From Phycisphaerae bacterium (GTDB lineage Bacteria; Planctomycetota; Phycisphaerae; SM23-33), in assembly GCA_016929245.1 (NCBI GenBank), contig JAFGJE010000198.1:1-52072 (forward strand): a stretch of 52,072 nucleotides of DNA, in the 5' to 3' direction. The position numbers were made by a program, and so were the translations under genes. The notes below the pieces were generated by a model. It saw nothing but the letters and a program-made list of their open reading frames with translations. It did not search any database and was not told the origin of the DNA. Numbering within the stretch: position 1 is the stretch's first letter; each line of letters opens with the position of its first letter. Below, piece by piece: positions 1-9,225 of this stretch.

Positions 1-564
1 ACCTTCAACGCCGTGACCGTCGACAGCGACCAGAGCACCTCGGATATCGTCGCGGTCTTCGCCAACGGACAGGCAGGCAACGCGCCCCTGCGCGCCGACA
101 CAAGCGCGTACGCGAAATTCGCCAACGCGCTGCACGAAGTCTGCGCGGAACTCGCCCGGGCGATCGCCGCCGACGGCGAGGGCGCCACGCGCCTGATCGA
201 AGTCGTCGTCACCGGCGCGAAAAACCAACGGGACGCCGAAATCGCCGCCAAATCCGTCGCGAACAGTCCGCTGGTGAAAACCGCCGTGCATGGCTGCGAC
301 CCGAACTGGGGGCGCATCGCCATGGCGCTGGGCAAAAGCGAGGCGACCATCAACCCCGAAACGCTGAAAATCACCATCGCCGGGCAGACCGTATTCGCGC
401 GCGGTAAAGGGCGATCCTTCGACGAAAAAAACCTCTCCCGCCGCATGGGTGAATCCACCGTGACCATTCAATGTCACCTTGGTATGGGGGAAGGAAACTA
501 TACAGCCCTAACCTGCGACTTGACAAAGGATTACATTACAATCAACGCGGACTATACCACCTGA
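1..564 (+). CDS. argJ: Glutamate N-acetyltransferase/amino-acid acetyltransferase, C-terminal part (5' end outside window)
   Basis: Open from base 1 in frame 1 (TFNAVTVDSDQSTSD...); ArgJ-like motifs 'TVDSDQSTSD', 'AVHGCDPNWGRI', 'GMGEGNYTALTCDLTKDYITINADYTT'. Confidence 0.95.
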   Translation, partial: TFNAVTVDSDQSTSDIVAVFANGQAGNAPLRADTSAYAKFANALHEVCAELARAIAADGEGATRLIEVVVTGAKNQRDAEIAAKSVANSPLVKTAVHGCDPNWGRIAMALGKSEATINPETLKITIAGQTVFARGKGRSFDEKNLSRRMGESTVTIQCHLGMGEGNYTALTCDLTKDYITINADYTT

Positions 565-592
565 AAAACCACCGGTTCGTCCAATTTGTTTC

Positions 593-621
593 TTTACTCA
601 AAATGCGATATCGTATATAAT
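593..621 (+). promoter_or_regulatory. Candidate sigma70-type promoter (TTTACT - 17 bp - TATAAT)
   Basis: Perfect -10 TATAAT at 616-621, -35-like TTTACT at 593-598; followed by a short transcript unit ending in an intrinsic terminator. Confidence 0.5.
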
Positions 622-690
622 ACACTCGCTGGGAGGCAGTGGAGCACACCCGGTGACAACTCGGTGATCCTTACCGACGAGGTGAGAAAG

Positions 691-771
691 ATGTTGGAAG
701 CCATCGGAATTCCACGAAGGAAATTGAAGGTCGCGTTGTTTGTCATACTCTGCTTTGCGGCCATGTGCTGA
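691..771 (+). CDS. Putative 26-aa hydrophobic small protein (MLEAIGIPRRKLKVALFVILCFAAMC)
   Basis: ATG with SD-like GAGGTGAG 5-7 nt upstream, between a TATAAT promoter and a terminator; basic N-terminus followed by a hydrophobic stretch. Confidence 0.35.
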   Translation: MLEAIGIPRRKLKVALFVILCFAAMC

Positions 772-794
772 GATTGCGTGATTTCAAGAAATTG

Positions 795-819
795 AACCCG
801 CTGGAAGGCGGGTTTTTTT
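795..819 (+). terminator. Intrinsic terminator
   Basis: AACCCGC-TGGAAG-GCGGGTT perfect 7-bp stem followed by a T7 tract. Confidence 0.8.
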
Positions 820-883
820 GTATCTACATCTAAAATTCCAAAAATATGATTAGTTGGAAAAACCTCGATTTGTCCTTTTTCCA

Positions 884-935
884 ACAGCGCTACGCGGCCA
901 GCCGGGATACGTTTCGGTTTACCGCTCGGCGCTGT
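884..935. repeat. Hairpin repeat family A (degenerate copy), 52 bp
   Basis: ACAGCGCTACGCGGCCAGCCGGG...ACCGCTCGGCGCTGT; ends shared with copies at 5248 and 12972. Confidence 0.7.
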
Positions 936-960
936 TGCTCTCAACACGACAAGCAACTAA

Positions 961-986
961 CATGGCGGAGCAGGTGCTCCGCCATG
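961..986. repeat. Hairpin repeat family B
   Basis: CATGGCGGAGCA-GG-TGCTCCGCCATG, 12-bp perfect arms; core shared with 22237-22284. Confidence 0.7.
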
Positions 987-1012
987 CAATAACTCAACGT
1001 ATTTGGTAGTGA

Positions 1013-1711
1013 TTACTCCCACAATTCCGCCCTGTCGCGCAGGGCTTTGGGGGGGGAGAGGATTTCCTGGAAGAGGATCGCCGCCCGTGCGGTGGCGGGA
1101 TCGAGCAGGTTTACACGGGTGTGAACTGTGCTCTGCTCGTGCGGAGTCGTCGCGATCGCGTCGGAAATCTCCCATTCGGTGATGGAAGGGCCGGAATCCT
1201 CCGGCTGGCGGATCAACTCTCCGACGGACTTCTTTCGTCCGGCGTTTCGGTTTGTCCGCCGTCCGGAGGAGGAATGAATCCATTCCTCCCCCGAAGGAAG
1301 ATGCTCGATCGGCTCAAGTTCCACCAGGCGCGGTTCTTCCGCGGAAACCGGTTTGGGCGCCGCGGCGAACATGGACCTGGCCGGGGCGTTTGTTTTCGTC
1401 GGCGGAGACGGCGGGACGGTGCGCTGCTGAATGAAATCCCGCAACGACGCCCGCTTTTTTATCAACGTTCCCAACGAAGCGTGCTTTGGAGGCGCCTCGA
1501 CCCGCCGGACCTGCTCGCGCTGGGCCTTGCGGGCGAGGATCGCCTTGGCTTCTTCCGCCTGCTGCCGGGCCTTGTCCTGCTGTCGTTTCTCGCCGGCCTT
1601 CTTGAAGTAGGCGCTGAGAATCGACCCGATGACGACCAGGACAAAGAAGACGATTTCCGAAATCCCGAAGTCGCCTTCCGCCAGGATCGTGATGCAATTC
1701 GGCGAAGTCAT
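1013..1711 (-). CDS. Hypothetical membrane-anchored protein
   Basis: N-terminal TM ([18 protein letters not shown]) then a charged coiled region; stop overlaps start of the flotillin-like gene order (translationally coupled). Confidence 0.7.
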   Translation of the reverse strand: MTSPNCITILAEGDFGISEIVFFVLVVIGSILSAYFKKAGEKRQQDKARQQAEEAKAILARKAQREQVRRVEAPPKHASLGTLIKKRASLRDFIQQRTVPPSPPTKTNAPARSMFAAAPKPVSAEEPRLVELEPIEHLPSGEEWIHSSSGRRTNRNAGRKKSVGELIRQPEDSGPSITEWEISDAIATTPHEQSTVHTRVNLLDPATARAAILFQEILSPPKALRDRAELWE

Positions 1712-2748
1712 CCTGATTTCCCTTGTTCGGGTTTCCCGCCGCCGCCGATGCTATCGCGCATGGACGTGTCGGCCTGGATGTTCCGCATCTTGTAATAGTC
1801 CATGATGCCCAGGTTCCCGCCGCGGAACGCCTCGGCCATCGCCAGGGGAATTTCCGCTTCGGCGAGCACGACCTTCGCGCGGTTCTCCTGTGTGAGGGCC
1901 TTCATCTCCTGCTCCTGGGCCATCGCCATGGCGCGACGTTTCTCGGCCTCCGCCTGGAAGCGGCGCTTGTCGGCCTCCGCCTGGTCGGCTTGCAGCTTCG
2001 CGCCGATGTTCTCGCCCACGTCCACGTCGGCGATGTCGATGGAAAGAATCTCAAACGCGGTTCCGGCGTCGAGTCCCTTTTCCAGCACCTTCTTGGAAAT
2101 CTGGTCCGGGTTTTCCAGCACGCTCTTATACGTCTCCGCGGAGCCGATGGTCGTGACGATGCCCTCGCCCACGCGGGCGATGATCGTTTCCTCGGTCGCC
2201 CCGCCGACGAGACGCTCGATGTTCGCGCGGACGGTGACGCGGGCCTTGGCTTTGACCTGGATGCCGTCCTTGGCGACGGCGTCGATGGTAACCTTGCCGC
2301 CCACGGGGTTGGGGCAGTCGATGACCTTCGGATTGACGCTCGTGCGAACGGCGTCGAGAATGTCGCGCCCCGCCAGGTCGATCGCGGTGGCGGTGCGCCA
2401 CGACAGCTCGATGTTCGCGCGGTTCGCGGCGATCAACGCGTTGACGACGTTCATGGGCCTGCCGCCGGCGAGGTAGTGACTTTCCAGGTCGGTCGTGTCC
2501 ATGCTCAGACCCGCCTGGACCGCCTGGATGCGCGAAATCACGATGATCCGCGGGTTGACCTTGCGCAGCCGCATCCCGATCAGTTGGAAAATCCCCACAC
2601 CCGCGTGGGCCGCGAGCGCCTGAATCCACAGCCCGAACAGCGGACCGAACAGAAACAGGAACACCAGGCCGATCAGCACCAGGATCCCGATCAGCACCCA
2701 GAACCCGGCTTCCTGCGCCGCGGCGAGAAGTTGTATCATTCCGATCAT
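1708..2748 (-). CDS. floA: Flotillin-like protein FloA (UPF0365 family)
   Basis: '[86 protein letters not shown]', typical FloA/YqfA. Confidence 0.93.
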   Translation of the reverse strand: MIGMIQLLAAAQEAGFWVLIGILVLIGLVFLFLFGPLFGLWIQALAAHAGVGIFQLIGMRLRKVNPRIIVISRIQAVQAGLSMDTTDLESHYLAGGRPMNVVNALIAANRANIELSWRTATAIDLAGRDILDAVRTSVNPKVIDCPNPVGGKVTIDAVAKDGIQVKAKARVTVRANIERLVGGATEETIIARVGEGIVTTIGSAETYKSVLENPDQISKKVLEKGLDAGTAFEILSIDIADVDVGENIGAKLQADQAEADKRRFQAEAEKRRAMAMAQEQEMKALTQENRAKVVLAEAEIPLAMAEAFRGGNLGIMDYYKMRNIQADTSMRDSIGGGGKPEQGKSG

Positions 2749-2995
2749 GTCAACACCCTTTCCTTGCGAGGTTGTTTCCTATCCGACTTAACCCAAAGCC
2801 AAGTCGTATCCATTACCTTATGAATTTCACAAGCATAAAACAACAAATAGAAAAAATTACAAACAATATTGATTTGCCACAGAGAGCACAAAGGCCACAA
2901 AGAAGATAAGATTTCGTATCTCTTTACTCCTGACTACTCTCATTTCATTCGCGTGATTCGCTCTTTTTCGTCTTATTCGTCTTATTCGCGTTCTC

Positions 2996-3505
2996 TTACG
3001 ATTCGATTCTCGTGACGACCACGTCCGTTCCGCCGGCGCGGAGAATCCTGATCGACTCGCCTTTCTCGATCATCCCGTGCTCCGCCAGCGCGTCATAACG
3101 TCGGCCTTCGATTTTCACCACGCCGGAAGGACGCAGGAGCGTTTCGGCGACGCCGGTTTTGCCCACCAGACTCGCCAGGATCGCCGATTCCGGCGCGGCG
3201 TCGTTGGTGGCGTCGGGGGCGGCCCGGAGGAACAGCCTCTTGCCCAGCGGCGTCTTCGGCAAGAGCTTCACGAGAAAATACAGGTATATGGGCGTTACGA
3301 TCAGGCAGCCCAGGATCACCATCATCCCGACGAACATGTTAATCCGAAATCCGAACACCACCGCACCGGCGAAGGACGCCAGTCCCAGAAACGCCAGCAC
3401 GCCGAAGGAAGGCGTGCAGACTTCCAGCAGAAAGCACACCGCGGCGGCCAACAGGCACAGGGCGATCATTCCGGCGTCCGACAAGGGCAACTCGGCCAGC
3501 ATCAT
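2996..3505 (-). CDS. NfeD family protein (short form: TM region plus C-terminal OB-fold)
   Basis: TM helices and a C-terminal OB-like 'GKTGVAETLLRPSGVVKIEGRRYDALAEHGMIEKGESIRILRAGGTDVVVTRIE'. Confidence 0.88.
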   Translation of the reverse strand: MMLAELPLSDAGMIALCLLAAAVCFLLEVCTPSFGVLAFLGLASFAGAVVFGFRINMFVGMMVILGCLIVTPIYLYFLVKLLPKTPLGKRLFLRAAPDATNDAAPESAILASLVGKTGVAETLLRPSGVVKIEGRRYDALAEHGMIEKGESIRILRAGGTDVVVTRIES

Positions 3506-5205
3506 TCCGTCACCTCTTCCACGATAATTCGATTTCCGTCGCGGCGCAGAACACGCACGTCCCGGCCGGCTTCGATCATCCCGCTTTCGCTGACGGCGTC
3601 CAGCAGATTCTCGCCGAACCGCACGCGCCCGACGGGATGCAGCGCGGTGATCGTCGTGCCCCGATCACCGACGCGAACCCGGAGCATGGGCGAAGTGACA
3701 GGCCGGGGCGCGTCGGCCGCTGCCGTCGCGGGAGCGAGAATCAGGCGACTCTTCTGGATCAACGACCACTTCGGCAAAAACCGCGACAAAACGGCTGCGA
3801 TGACGAGAAATCCGATGAACCCAAGACACATCGCCATCAGACTGTTCCGGAACATCTCCCACGTCATGCCGCTGTCGGGCCAGGGAAATTTGTCCGGCGC
3901 GTTGGGTATCAGCATCGCCAGCAAACCGACGACCATCAGCAGGATCCCCGACACCCCCACCACGCCGAATCCGGGGATGACGAAAATTTCCACCAGCAGC
4001 AGGATCACGCCCAGACCGAATACCGCGATTTCCCACCACTGGGCCATCCCGACGAGATACCGGCTGCCGATTAAAACCGCCAGGCAGAAGGCCGCCAGCG
4101 CCCCGAATCCGACGAATCCCGGCGTGTGCAGCTCCAGGTAGATAAACAGCAGCATGAGCATCACCAGCAGCCCCACCACCGGGGCGCTGGTCAGGAAACT
4201 CACGACGTTTTCCGACCAGGTATCCTCCAGCATCCTGGGTTGGACGGTGATGTTGTAGTGTTTCTGAAGTTCGTCCATGTTCTCGAAGATATGCTTCGCG
4301 AATCCGAATCGAACCGCCTGGTCGGCCGTCATCGTAATCAACTCGTCCGGGCCGTCCAGAGTTTCGATGTAGCGCCACGACGCATCCTTCGGCGCCGCCG
4401 GCGCGTCCTTCGTTACGGGAGCCTCGAGCACTTTCCCGCGCCATTCCTCCGCGTCAACGATGCGTTTTTCGCCGGTCTTGACGTTCTCGATCAGCCAGAC
4501 TTCCATGGTGATGGTGATCATGGCTTCGCAGAGAAGTTTATTGTATCCGTTGGCGTTGTTGGCGCGAATTTTCGCCCTCGCGTAGGACTCGAACTTACCG
4601 CGTTCCTTGTCGGGAATTTCGACCACACCACTGGGACCCAGCATAATCGGCATGGCGTCGCCGATGACACCCGCCGGTGACATGACGATCTCGTCGCACG
4701 CCAGCGCGATGATCGCCCCGGCGGAGACGGCTTCGGGGTTGACGTACGCGACGGTGTAGATGTCTTTCAGATCGCTCTGGATCAGGGCGGAAATTTCATT
4801 CATGGCGTCGGAGCGTCCGCCGGGCGTGTCCATGTCGAAGATGACGATTTGGGCGTCCTTCGACTTGCATTCGGCGAATTTCCGCTTCAGGGAATCCACC
4901 AGGACCGTGTCGATCACCCCGTGGATGGGGACCACGAACGCGCGCGTGACGTCCTTCGGAAGCTCCGGCGTGGGAACTTCGGCGCGGGTGTACAAGGGTT
5001 TGACGTCCTTCGCTTCGGCCGGCGCGGTGGAGGGCGTTTTTTTCCCGACGGGGGATTTCGCCTTCGTCTCCGTCGCCGAAACGACGCCCGTCGAGACGAA
5101 CCACATCACCGACAACCCCAAAATAAATCCGATCCGTCGAATCATGATGCACATACTCCCAACTGTGCTGAAATTGTACGTTTCCACCACGCCGGGAGCA
5201 AGCAC
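3502..5205 (-). CDS. NfeD family ClpP-class serine protease (long form)
   Basis: 'FVVPIHGVIDTVLVDSLKRKFAECKSKDAQIVIFDMDTPGGRSDAMNEISALI... SAGAIIALACDEIVMSPAGVIGDAMPI', TM block, C-terminal OB domain. Confidence 0.92.
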   Translation of the reverse strand: MLAPGVVETYNFSTVGSMCIMIRRIGFILGLSVMWFVSTGVVSATETKAKSPVGKKTPSTAPAEAKDVKPLYTRAEVPTPELPKDVTRAFVVPIHGVIDTVLVDSLKRKFAECKSKDAQIVIFDMDTPGGRSDAMNEISALIQSDLKDIYTVAYVNPEAVSAGAIIALACDEIVMSPAGVIGDAMPIMLGPSGVVEIPDKERGKFESYARAKIRANNANGYNKLLCEAMITITMEVWLIENVKTGEKRIVDAEEWRGKVLEAPVTKDAPAAPKDASWRYIETLDGPDELITMTADQAVRFGFAKHIFENMDELQKHYNITVQPRMLEDTWSENVVSFLTSAPVVGLLVMLMLLFIYLELHTPGFVGFGALAAFCLAVLIGSRYLVGMAQWWEIAVFGLGVILLLVEIFVIPGFGVVGVSGILLMVVGLLAMLIPNAPDKFPWPDSGMTWEMFRNSLMAMCLGFIGFLVIAAVLSRFLPKWSLIQKSRLILAPATAAADAPRPVTSPMLRVRVGDRGTTITALHPVGRVRFGENLLDAVSESGMIEAGRDVRVLRRDGNRIIVEEVTE

Positions 5206-5247
5206 GGAAACGAAAGGATCGCAAGGCGATCATTCCGGATAGGTAAA

Positions 5248-5299
5248 ACAGCGCCGAGCGGCAAGCCGATTCTCGTGTGGGCTTGCCGTTCGGCGCTGT
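5248..5299. repeat. Hairpin repeat family A, 52 bp
   Basis: ACAGCGCCGAGCGGCAAGCC / GGCTTGCCGTTCGGCGCTGT, 20-bp arms with 1 mismatch. Confidence 0.85.
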
Positions 5300-5329
5300 T
5301 GTTTTTTTCCGTTCTGTTCCTCGCCGGGG

Positions 5330-7483
5330 TCAGTCCCGACTTCTACCGCGGGAGGATCGATCTCTTGAGGATCCGCCGCTTCGGGAAGATCGATCGCGCG
5401 TTCGATCGGGCACCTCGAAGGGATTGCCCTGTCCGGGGATGTCCCTGTCGCTCGGCGCGAGATTGGGAACTTCAAATTCCGGAGCCAGGAGTTCTCTTTT
5501 TTTCTCTTCTTTTTTGGGTCGTACCGGGCGTTCCGGTTCAAAGACCGCCGCCGCCTTCTTCGCTTCGGCTTCCAGTTCCTTGTATTGAGTGGAATTCTTA
5601 TCCCGGTACATCGAACGGCTGCACAGGCGTCCTTGCGGATCGAGGTAGATCAATTCCACGTCGTCGCGCAAGGAACGGGCTTCGGTTTGAATGCGCCGGT
5701 CGAAATCCAGGCGGATCACCGTGGCGCCGGTGTCGAATTCCATGACGGGATCGCCGATCCCTTCGGGATTCCTCATCGGTTCCCCGGTGGCGGGGTTGAG
5801 CACCTTGACCGGTCGTTGCCCCTGAATCCGCCGGCCGGCTTTGATTTTGCTGATCGGATACATCAGGCGCTGGTCCATCCACTTGGTGAAGATGGTCACC
5901 GTGATGCTCTTTCCCTTCGGAAACGATCCGGTGACGAAGAAATCCACCTCGCGTTTCACGCGGATCGGATCGGACCATTCGGACCATTTCGTCCGGACCG
6001 ACGGGACGTAGGCGTCCCGCTTGTTTTCTTCCTGCAGGTCCTTGTCGTGGGTCAGCAGCGGATTGGCGAAGACCATCCGGAACCGGCAGCGATATTCCCG
6101 CCCCAACTGGATGTTGTTCACGTGGAACCACATGAGAACCTTCCCCAAGGCCAGTTGCTCCTGGTATTCGGGAATCTCCGGGATTACCACCGGCGGTTCT
6201 TCTTCCTCTTCCTCCTCGGGAATGGGAGTTGGAGCACCGGGACGCGGGGACGTGGTTCGTCTGACTGTCGCGCGTCCGCGAGGCAAGGTCGCCCCGGCTC
6301 CGCGAGGCGGTACGGCCCCGCGTCGCATCATTGCTTCGGGGGGCATGTCCATATCCGGGGGCATGTCCATATATTCCGGTTCGCGCGGCGCGGCCGTGCG
6401 CGCGGTTGTGCGCGCGGTCGTGCGACGGGTGGCCGACGCCGTGCTTCGCATCCGCTGGGCCAGCGTTCCTCCGCGGGTGGCGCTTGAACGGTTGTTCCGT
6501 TGAATGGCGGGTTGTCCTTCGGCGTCCTCGTGCAGTTCGGCGGGATACACGTCCAGCACTTCCGCGGGGAAATGCGCCTCCCACGTCGGGGTGTCGCAGT
6601 TGCGCAGCCAGACCTCGTGGTAGGCGGGTTGAAGCTGATACGGCGTCCAGTACGCGCCGAAATCCTGGTACCATTGTCGCACGATCTCCCCGTTGGCGCC
6701 GGTGTATTCGGGCAGCGGTTCCGGTTGATTCGCTTCGCCCGTACGGGAATCGACGATGGGAAGCAGCACGGGCTTGACGTCGTCGGTGGTCTTCCAGGTA
6801 CCGTCGGGCTGTTTGACCTGGATTTCCGTTTCATACCCCAGGGCGATGACGGTCGTCTCGACGACGGTTTTGCCCAGCAGTTGCAGCCAGGCTTCACGCA
6901 ATCCCCCGAAGGGATACCAACTCACCGCGCGCCACGTGGGCGGTTCCTCGATTTTGATTTCCGCCCGCTCGGTGTCCAGGGCGGGTTTTTCATAGAGAAT
7001 GATTTCCGGACCGGCCCAACTGACGGGTTTGGCCGGGGCGGGCATCACCTCGATGAGTTTCGCCAGCGTCGGAACCTTTTCCGGTCCTTCCATGCCCTGG
7101 ATCAACGGCAACTGTCCCGGCGAACCATAGGAAAGAGCGAGGCTTTCCACGCCCAGCACACCGAAGATCTCTTTTTCCGTCGCCGGGGGCGTCGGAAGCG
7201 GATCCTCCAGCATCGCGTTGAGAATCGCCAGGTCTTTTCTCGGTTCCACCGCCGGCGGTTCCACGTCTTCAATGCGCTTTTCGAGCCGCTGGGCTATGGA
7301 CAGCAGATGCTGATCGATCTGCTTCGGCGGGATTCCTTCTTCCCCGGCGATCCGGTACGTCCGCTTGCTCGATACGCCGTACTGCATCAGCGCGTACAAC
7401 AACACCAGCAGGCAGAGAAGGAACACCACCTTCTCGATATGCTTATCCGCAAAACCGGGTCCTTCGGCTTTGGCCATGACCAA
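5330..7483 (-). CDS. Hypothetical protein of the PilM operon (single N-terminal TM)
   Basis: 717-aa ORF; N-terminal TM 'VVFLLCLLVLLYALMQYG'; downstream of the PilM-type gene on the same strand. Confidence 0.8.
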   Translation of the reverse strand: MVMAKAEGPGFADKHIEKVVFLLCLLVLLYALMQYGVSSKRTYRIAGEEGIPPKQIDQHLLSIAQRLEKRIEDVEPPAVEPRKDLAILNAMLEDPLPTPPATEKEIFGVLGVESLALSYGSPGQLPLIQGMEGPEKVPTLAKLIEVMPAPAKPVSWAGPEIILYEKPALDTERAEIKIEEPPTWRAVSWYPFGGLREAWLQLLGKTVVETTVIALGYETEIQVKQPDGTWKTTDDVKPVLLPIVDSRTGEANQPEPLPEYTGANGEIVRQWYQDFGAYWTPYQLQPAYHEVWLRNCDTPTWEAHFPAEVLDVYPAELHEDAEGQPAIQRNNRSSATRGGTLAQRMRSTASATRRTTARTTARTAAPREPEYMDMPPDMDMPPEAMMRRGAVPPRGAGATLPRGRATVRRTTSPRPGAPTPIPEEEEEEEPPVVIPEIPEYQEQLALGKVLMWFHVNNIQLGREYRCRFRMVFANPLLTHDKDLQEENKRDAYVPSVRTKWSEWSDPIRVKREVDFFVTGSFPKGKSITVTIFTKWMDQRLMYPISKIKAGRRIQGQRPVKVLNPATGEPMRNPEGIGDPVMEFDTGATVIRLDFDRRIQTEARSLRDDVELIYLDPQGRLCSRSMYRDKNSTQYKELEAEAKKAAAVFEPERPVRPKKEEKKRELLAPEFEVPNLAPSDRDIPGQGNPFEVPDRTRDRSSRSGGSSRDRSSRGRSRD

Positions 7484-7527
7484 AAGCCTCCTTCCACTTC
7501 ATTTCGTTCGCCAACGCACCGTTGGCG

Positions 7528-9225
7528 TTATCGATTGTACCCGGGCCGCCGATACCGATCCGAGCGTCCTTCGCGACGATCGTATCGGCCGGGGGTCGGA
7601 GCGACCCCCTCCGGAACCGCGGGGTTCCGGGGTTGTAAGCGTCCCTGGGTTAATTCCTGATCTTCAGGCCGCAACGCCGCGGAGGGGAGGTTTTTCATCA
7701 CCTCCACCGGCATGAGCGGCAGGTTGATCCAGTTTTTCCGTTCCTCATCCAGCAATCCGCGGGTAAATCCGGTCATCAGGAGCAGTTGCCCTTCAATCGT
7801 CACCTTCCGCAGCGGCTCCACGCCGTAATAGAAGTCCTCGCCCGACTCCGAACCGCCGGACCGGCTGGGTTGTCCGCCGGCGCGTCCGCCTCGAGACGAC
7901 GTCGTCTGGGCGTCGGGCGGTTCGATCTGCATGTTGAGAATCACGTGGTAGTTTCGCTTCAACAGGTTCTCTTCCAGCAACGGTAAGTACCGCGTGGGCA
8001 TGAGAACCGTGAACGAATAATCCACGACATCGTACAGTTTGCAGGCCGCGTTCTGCGTGAGGGTGTCCGGTTTTTCCACGGGGGTTTCGACGGTGCGCGT
8101 CGATCCCCGCTGACCTCTCCGCGAAAGTCTCGGATCGTCGTGATAACCCCCAGGTCCTTCCGGTCCCATGGGGTAATCCATTTCCCTCGACAATCCCCGT
8201 CGGGGGGAGGAGGAGGAACTCCTCGTATCGCCGTCGTCGTCTCCCACGGTAATCTTCAGCAATCGCTTGACGGGCGACGTGATGACGTTTCGCTTGTCTT
8301 CGGGCAGATTTTGCTGTTTCTGGACGTCCTGAATCGTCTCATGGATCGCGCCGACGATATCCGTCCGCACCCACAATCCCACCTGGGCCTTCCAGAACTT
8401 CTCCGGATCGATCTTGTCCGAATCGATGGAAATTCCCCTGGGATAGACCGGGGAAAACGACGAGTCTTCCACGTAGATTTCCCCCTCCTGGGCCTTGCGA
8501 ATCGTCAGGGTTTCCCGGGCATATTGCCGGGCCTCGGCGGACACCGTCGTGGTGGTTCCTCGCGTGGTTCCTCGCGGCGTCGTTCTTTGTTCGGGTATGG
8601 GAGCGAACTCGTCCATGTCCGGAGGCATGGGTTGCGTCATTCGACGATCCGCCGCGGGATTTCGAGGGTTCGCCGCGGCGCCCCTCTCCAGGTCGGCTTT
8701 CCGGTCGAGTTCCCTTTGTTCGACCAGGCGTTGTTGTTCGAGAATCTTCTGCGATCGGACGGCTTCGGCGTCGATTTCCTCTTCCGTGGGTTGTTCGGCG
8801 GGATGCAGCGACGCCTTCAACGCGTCCAGTTGCCCGTGATATTTTTCCAGAAACCGGTTGGCGAGAAAGTTTTTCGCCCAGACCGTCATGTCAAAGGGAA
8901 AGGCCGGCTGCATCGAACCGTCGATCATTTTCAACTCGGGAACGGTGAAATTCCGACGATTCCAGAGGACGGTCCTGTCCTTGACCTTCTGAAGCGATTC
9001 GCGGATTCCGTCCACGCGGTTCTGCTCGGCCGCGTTCGTGTTTCCGTTGTTGAACGGAGGACGACTTAACCCTTCAATGGATTTGGACAACGACTCGCGG
9101 GCGGCGACTTCCTCCTCGTCGATCTGCGTATTGATCGATTTCGACCAAAACACCAGGATCAGACAGAGCACGATCGTGCAGGTGGTCAGGAGCACCATAA
9201 AGAGATGTTCTCGAAAGAAATTCAT
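7528..9225 (-). CDS. Hypothetical protein of the PilM operon, possible PilO-like role
   Basis: 565-aa ORF, N-terminal TM, overlaps the upstream PilM-type gene by 4 bp. Confidence 0.8.
   Translation of the reverse strand: MNFFREHLFMVLLTTCTIVLCLILVFWSKSINTQIDEEEVAARESLSKSIEGLSRPPFNNGNTNAAEQNRVDGIRESLQKVKDRTVLWNRRNFTVPELKMIDGSMQPAFPFDMTVWAKNFLANRFLEKYHGQLDALKASLHPAEQPTEEEIDAEAVRSQKILEQQRLVEQRELDRKADLERGAAANPRNPAADRRMTQPMPPDMDEFAPIPEQRTTPRGTTRGTTTTVSAEARQYARETLTIRKAQEGEIYVEDSSFSPVYPRGISIDSDKIDPEKFWKAQVGLWVRTDIVGAIHETIQDVQKQQNLPEDKRNVITSPVKRLLKITVGDDDGDTRSSSSSPRRGLSREMDYPMGPEGPGGYHDDPRLSRRGQRGSTRTVETPVEKPDTLTQNAACKLYDVVDYSFTVLMPTRYLPLLEENLLKRNYHVILNMQIEPPDAQTTSSRGGRAGGQPSRSGGSESGEDFYYGVEPLRKVTIEGQLLLMTGFTRGLLDEERKNWINLPLMPVEVMKNLPSAALRPEDQELTQGRLQPRNPAVPEGVAPTPGRYDRREGRSDRYRRPGYNR

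Noticed and set aside
1723-2823. 366-aa plus-strand ORF opposite floA
   Set aside because: Antisense shadow; floA on the minus strand is unambiguous.
2870-2995. CCACAGAG.../TTCGTCTTATTCG intergenic text as a novel element
   Set aside because: Simple, degenerate repeat text of a kind common in environmental bacterial genomes; no clear structure here.
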